Both the position numbers and the translations under genes were made by a program. The notes beneath the pieces are model-generated. The model worked only from the letters and a program-made list of their open reading frames with translations. It ran no database searches and was not told the origin of the DNA. Shown here one piece after another: positions 12,956 to 13,825 of a stretch of 13,825 bases of DNA; positions within the stretch are counted from its first letter, which is position 1; each line of letters opens with the position of its first letter. The DNA comes from Bacteroidota bacterium (GTDB lineage Bacteria > Bacteroidota > Bacteroidia > Chitinophagales > Chitinophagaceae): positions 1 to 13,825 of the forward strand of contig JAEWBT010000064.1 in the NCBI GenBank assembly GCA_023391015.1. The letters run 5' to 3'.

Positions 12956-13110
12956 AAAAAAGGAATCCGTCATGCCGTGAAGACCTTTTCAGTTTTGCAA
13001 AGATTACCGCTTTACACGCCAAAATACGTCGTGCCGCAAACAGCTAAAATCCCATCTGCCACATCTTTTTCGAACAGCAGCCGTTTCCGGATTGGATGCT
13101 CCTAAAAGCT
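12956..13110. other. Intergenic stretch without recognisable content
   Basis: Between the weak hairpin and the beta-lactamase stop I find no open frame with protein-like composition, no RNA gene and no repeat shared with the rest of the window. Confidence 0.4.
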
Positions 13111-13825
13111 TTACATCGCGCCCGCTTCGCGGAGTACTTTCTTCAGCAACTCAATCCGGAAGGCAGCCCAATCGCGGGACGTGTCGCCATGAGCGATTTC
13201 AAAGCGCTGGGCAAAAAAGTAAGGATAAGCGCGGATGTCGCTGTTGTTCATAGAGCCTTTCATCTCTTTTACTTTCTCAATCCGCTCAACGAAGCCTACT
13301 ACCCACAGCACGTCAGTATTCTTTTCGATGCAGCCCCAGCCGGTTTTGTAATACAGTTTGTAGCGGCTGGAATCTTCCCGCAGCATCATGCTTTTGGTGA
13401 TGCGCTGACTGCGCTCGGCAAACGGCAGGTCGTTGAAGTACAGGCGGCGAATGAGTCCCACTTGCTCATCAGGGGAGATTTGAAGGGAATTATCCAGCCA
13501 GAAAGAGTCAATAACAGAGATGGTTTTGTTGCCGTAGTTGGCCGTGTCCAGGTAGCGCTGCATGGTGGGCTTGCCAATGCGCCGCGCAAGCTCCTGATAA
13601 TACCATACGGCCGACTCTTGGAACGCTTCGCGCATCGTCAGGTCTTTATTCCATGCCGGAATGTCGCGCGTTACGCCATCCCACTTGATCAGCAGCTTGT
13701 CATCCGGCGCAATGCCGGTTTCCAGCGCTACCAGGCTGTTGAAAATCTTAAACGTGGAAGCGGGCAAGGTGCGGCGCAAACATTCTTCTTTATCCACAAA
13801 ATGCACCGACTCGTGGGTGTGGTCG
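13111..13825 (-). CDS. Class D (OXA-type) beta-lactamase, N-terminus beyond the window
   Basis: About 237 C-terminal residues are visible and the frame continues past base 13825 (DHTHESVHFV...). The GTG at 13804-13806 is internal and not a real start. Class D enzymes are periplasmic serine beta-lactamases using a carbamylated lysine. All hallmark motifs are present, numbered from the first visible residue: STFK (23-26) with the nucleophilic Ser and Lys, SAV (71-73) followed by WYYQELARRIG, YGN (97-99), the Trp in DSFWLDNSL (W109) and KTGWG (160-164). The C-terminus is complete. The alternative is the related BlaR1/MecR1 sensor domain; KTGW and the FWLDNSL segment favour the enzyme, but the missing N-terminus (signal peptide versus membrane protease) would decide. 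The neighbours are housekeeping genes, with no integron or transposon signs. Confidence 0.88.
   Translation of the reverse strand, partial: DHTHESVHFVDKEECLRRTLPASTFKIFNSLVALETGIAPDDKLLIKWDGVTRDIPAWNKDLTMREAFQESAVWYYQELARRIGKPTMQRYLDTANYGNKTISVIDSFWLDNSLQISPDEQVGLIRRLYFNDLPFAERSQRITKSMMLREDSSRYKLYYKTGWGCIEKNTDVLWVVGFVERIEKVKEMKGSMNNSDIRAYPYFFAQRFEIAHGDTSRDWAAFRIELLKKVLREAGAM

Noticed and set aside
12798..13022. 74-codon minus-strand open frame overlapping the exonuclease start
   Set aside because: The sequence is low-complexity (PPP, SFVYRLLSLKH) from CAAAAG repeats, and it overlaps the secure exonuclease start in another frame.
1..13825. CRISPR array, tRNA, rRNA, insertion sequence, integron or toxin-antitoxin locus
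   Set aside because: The only regularly spaced repeats (809-893) have 6-bp constant parts and hairpin cores, unlike CRISPR spacers; no transposase, integrase or RNA gene pattern was seen on either strand.

Overview
The window looks like chromosomal DNA of a member of the Bacteroidetes, probably from a Saprospiraceae- or Chitinophagaceae-like group. Several things point there. The gene neighbourhoods (UbiA-family prenyltransferase/maf/leuS, a NUDIX gene divergent from pyrE, DUF3822/rsmD/coaD) are ones I associate with this phylum. Start codons lack purine-rich Shine-Dalgarno sequences. Some upstream regions carry TAnnTTTG-like -7 promoter elements. GC content appears to be roughly half. The placement is inferred from content only. 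No rRNA, tRNA, CRISPR array, insertion sequence or phage gene was found.

Layout. At 146-5584 four minus-strand genes are read in the order UbiA-family prenyltransferase, maf (nucleotide pyrophosphatase), leuS (leucyl-tRNA synthetase) and a SCO1/SenC copper chaperone. At 5863-7208 pyrE (minus) and a NUDIX hydrolase (plus) diverge, and the NUDIX gene appears frameshifted near its 3' end. At 7495-7818 there is a small YkvA/DUF1232 membrane protein. It is followed by a strong bidirectional terminator shared with a tight minus-strand operon, DUF3822 - rsmD - coaD (9772 down to 7912). A MATE exporter (plus) diverges from that operon and converges on a dolichol-phosphate-mannose-synthase-like GT2 enzyme (minus). 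A DnaQ-type exonuclease (minus) lies upstream of the GT2 gene. At the right edge is the C-terminal ~237 residues of a class D (OXA-type) beta-lactamase, cut by the window end.

The genes are mostly housekeeping: translation, pyrimidine salvage/synthesis, CoA synthesis, rRNA methylation, lipid-linked sugar and prenyl-lipid metabolism. The unusual content lies between and across the genes. (1) The palindrome TTCCGGAA occurs 15 times, 12 of them as TTTCCGGAAA, in both intergenic and coding DNA, about 70-fold above a uniform-base expectation. (2) A short-hairpin repeat family, TTGGA(C/G) plus a small stem-loop, forms arrays immediately upstream of the SCO1 and maf start codons and just after the leuS stop. 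Its stem sequences differ from unit to unit but remain self-complementary. (3) 28-bp palindromes share GTAGAGAC/GTCTCTAC arms but carry three different palindromic cores. Families 2 and 3 share a plan of constant flank with a variable but self-complementary core, and are the best candidates here for something undescribed.
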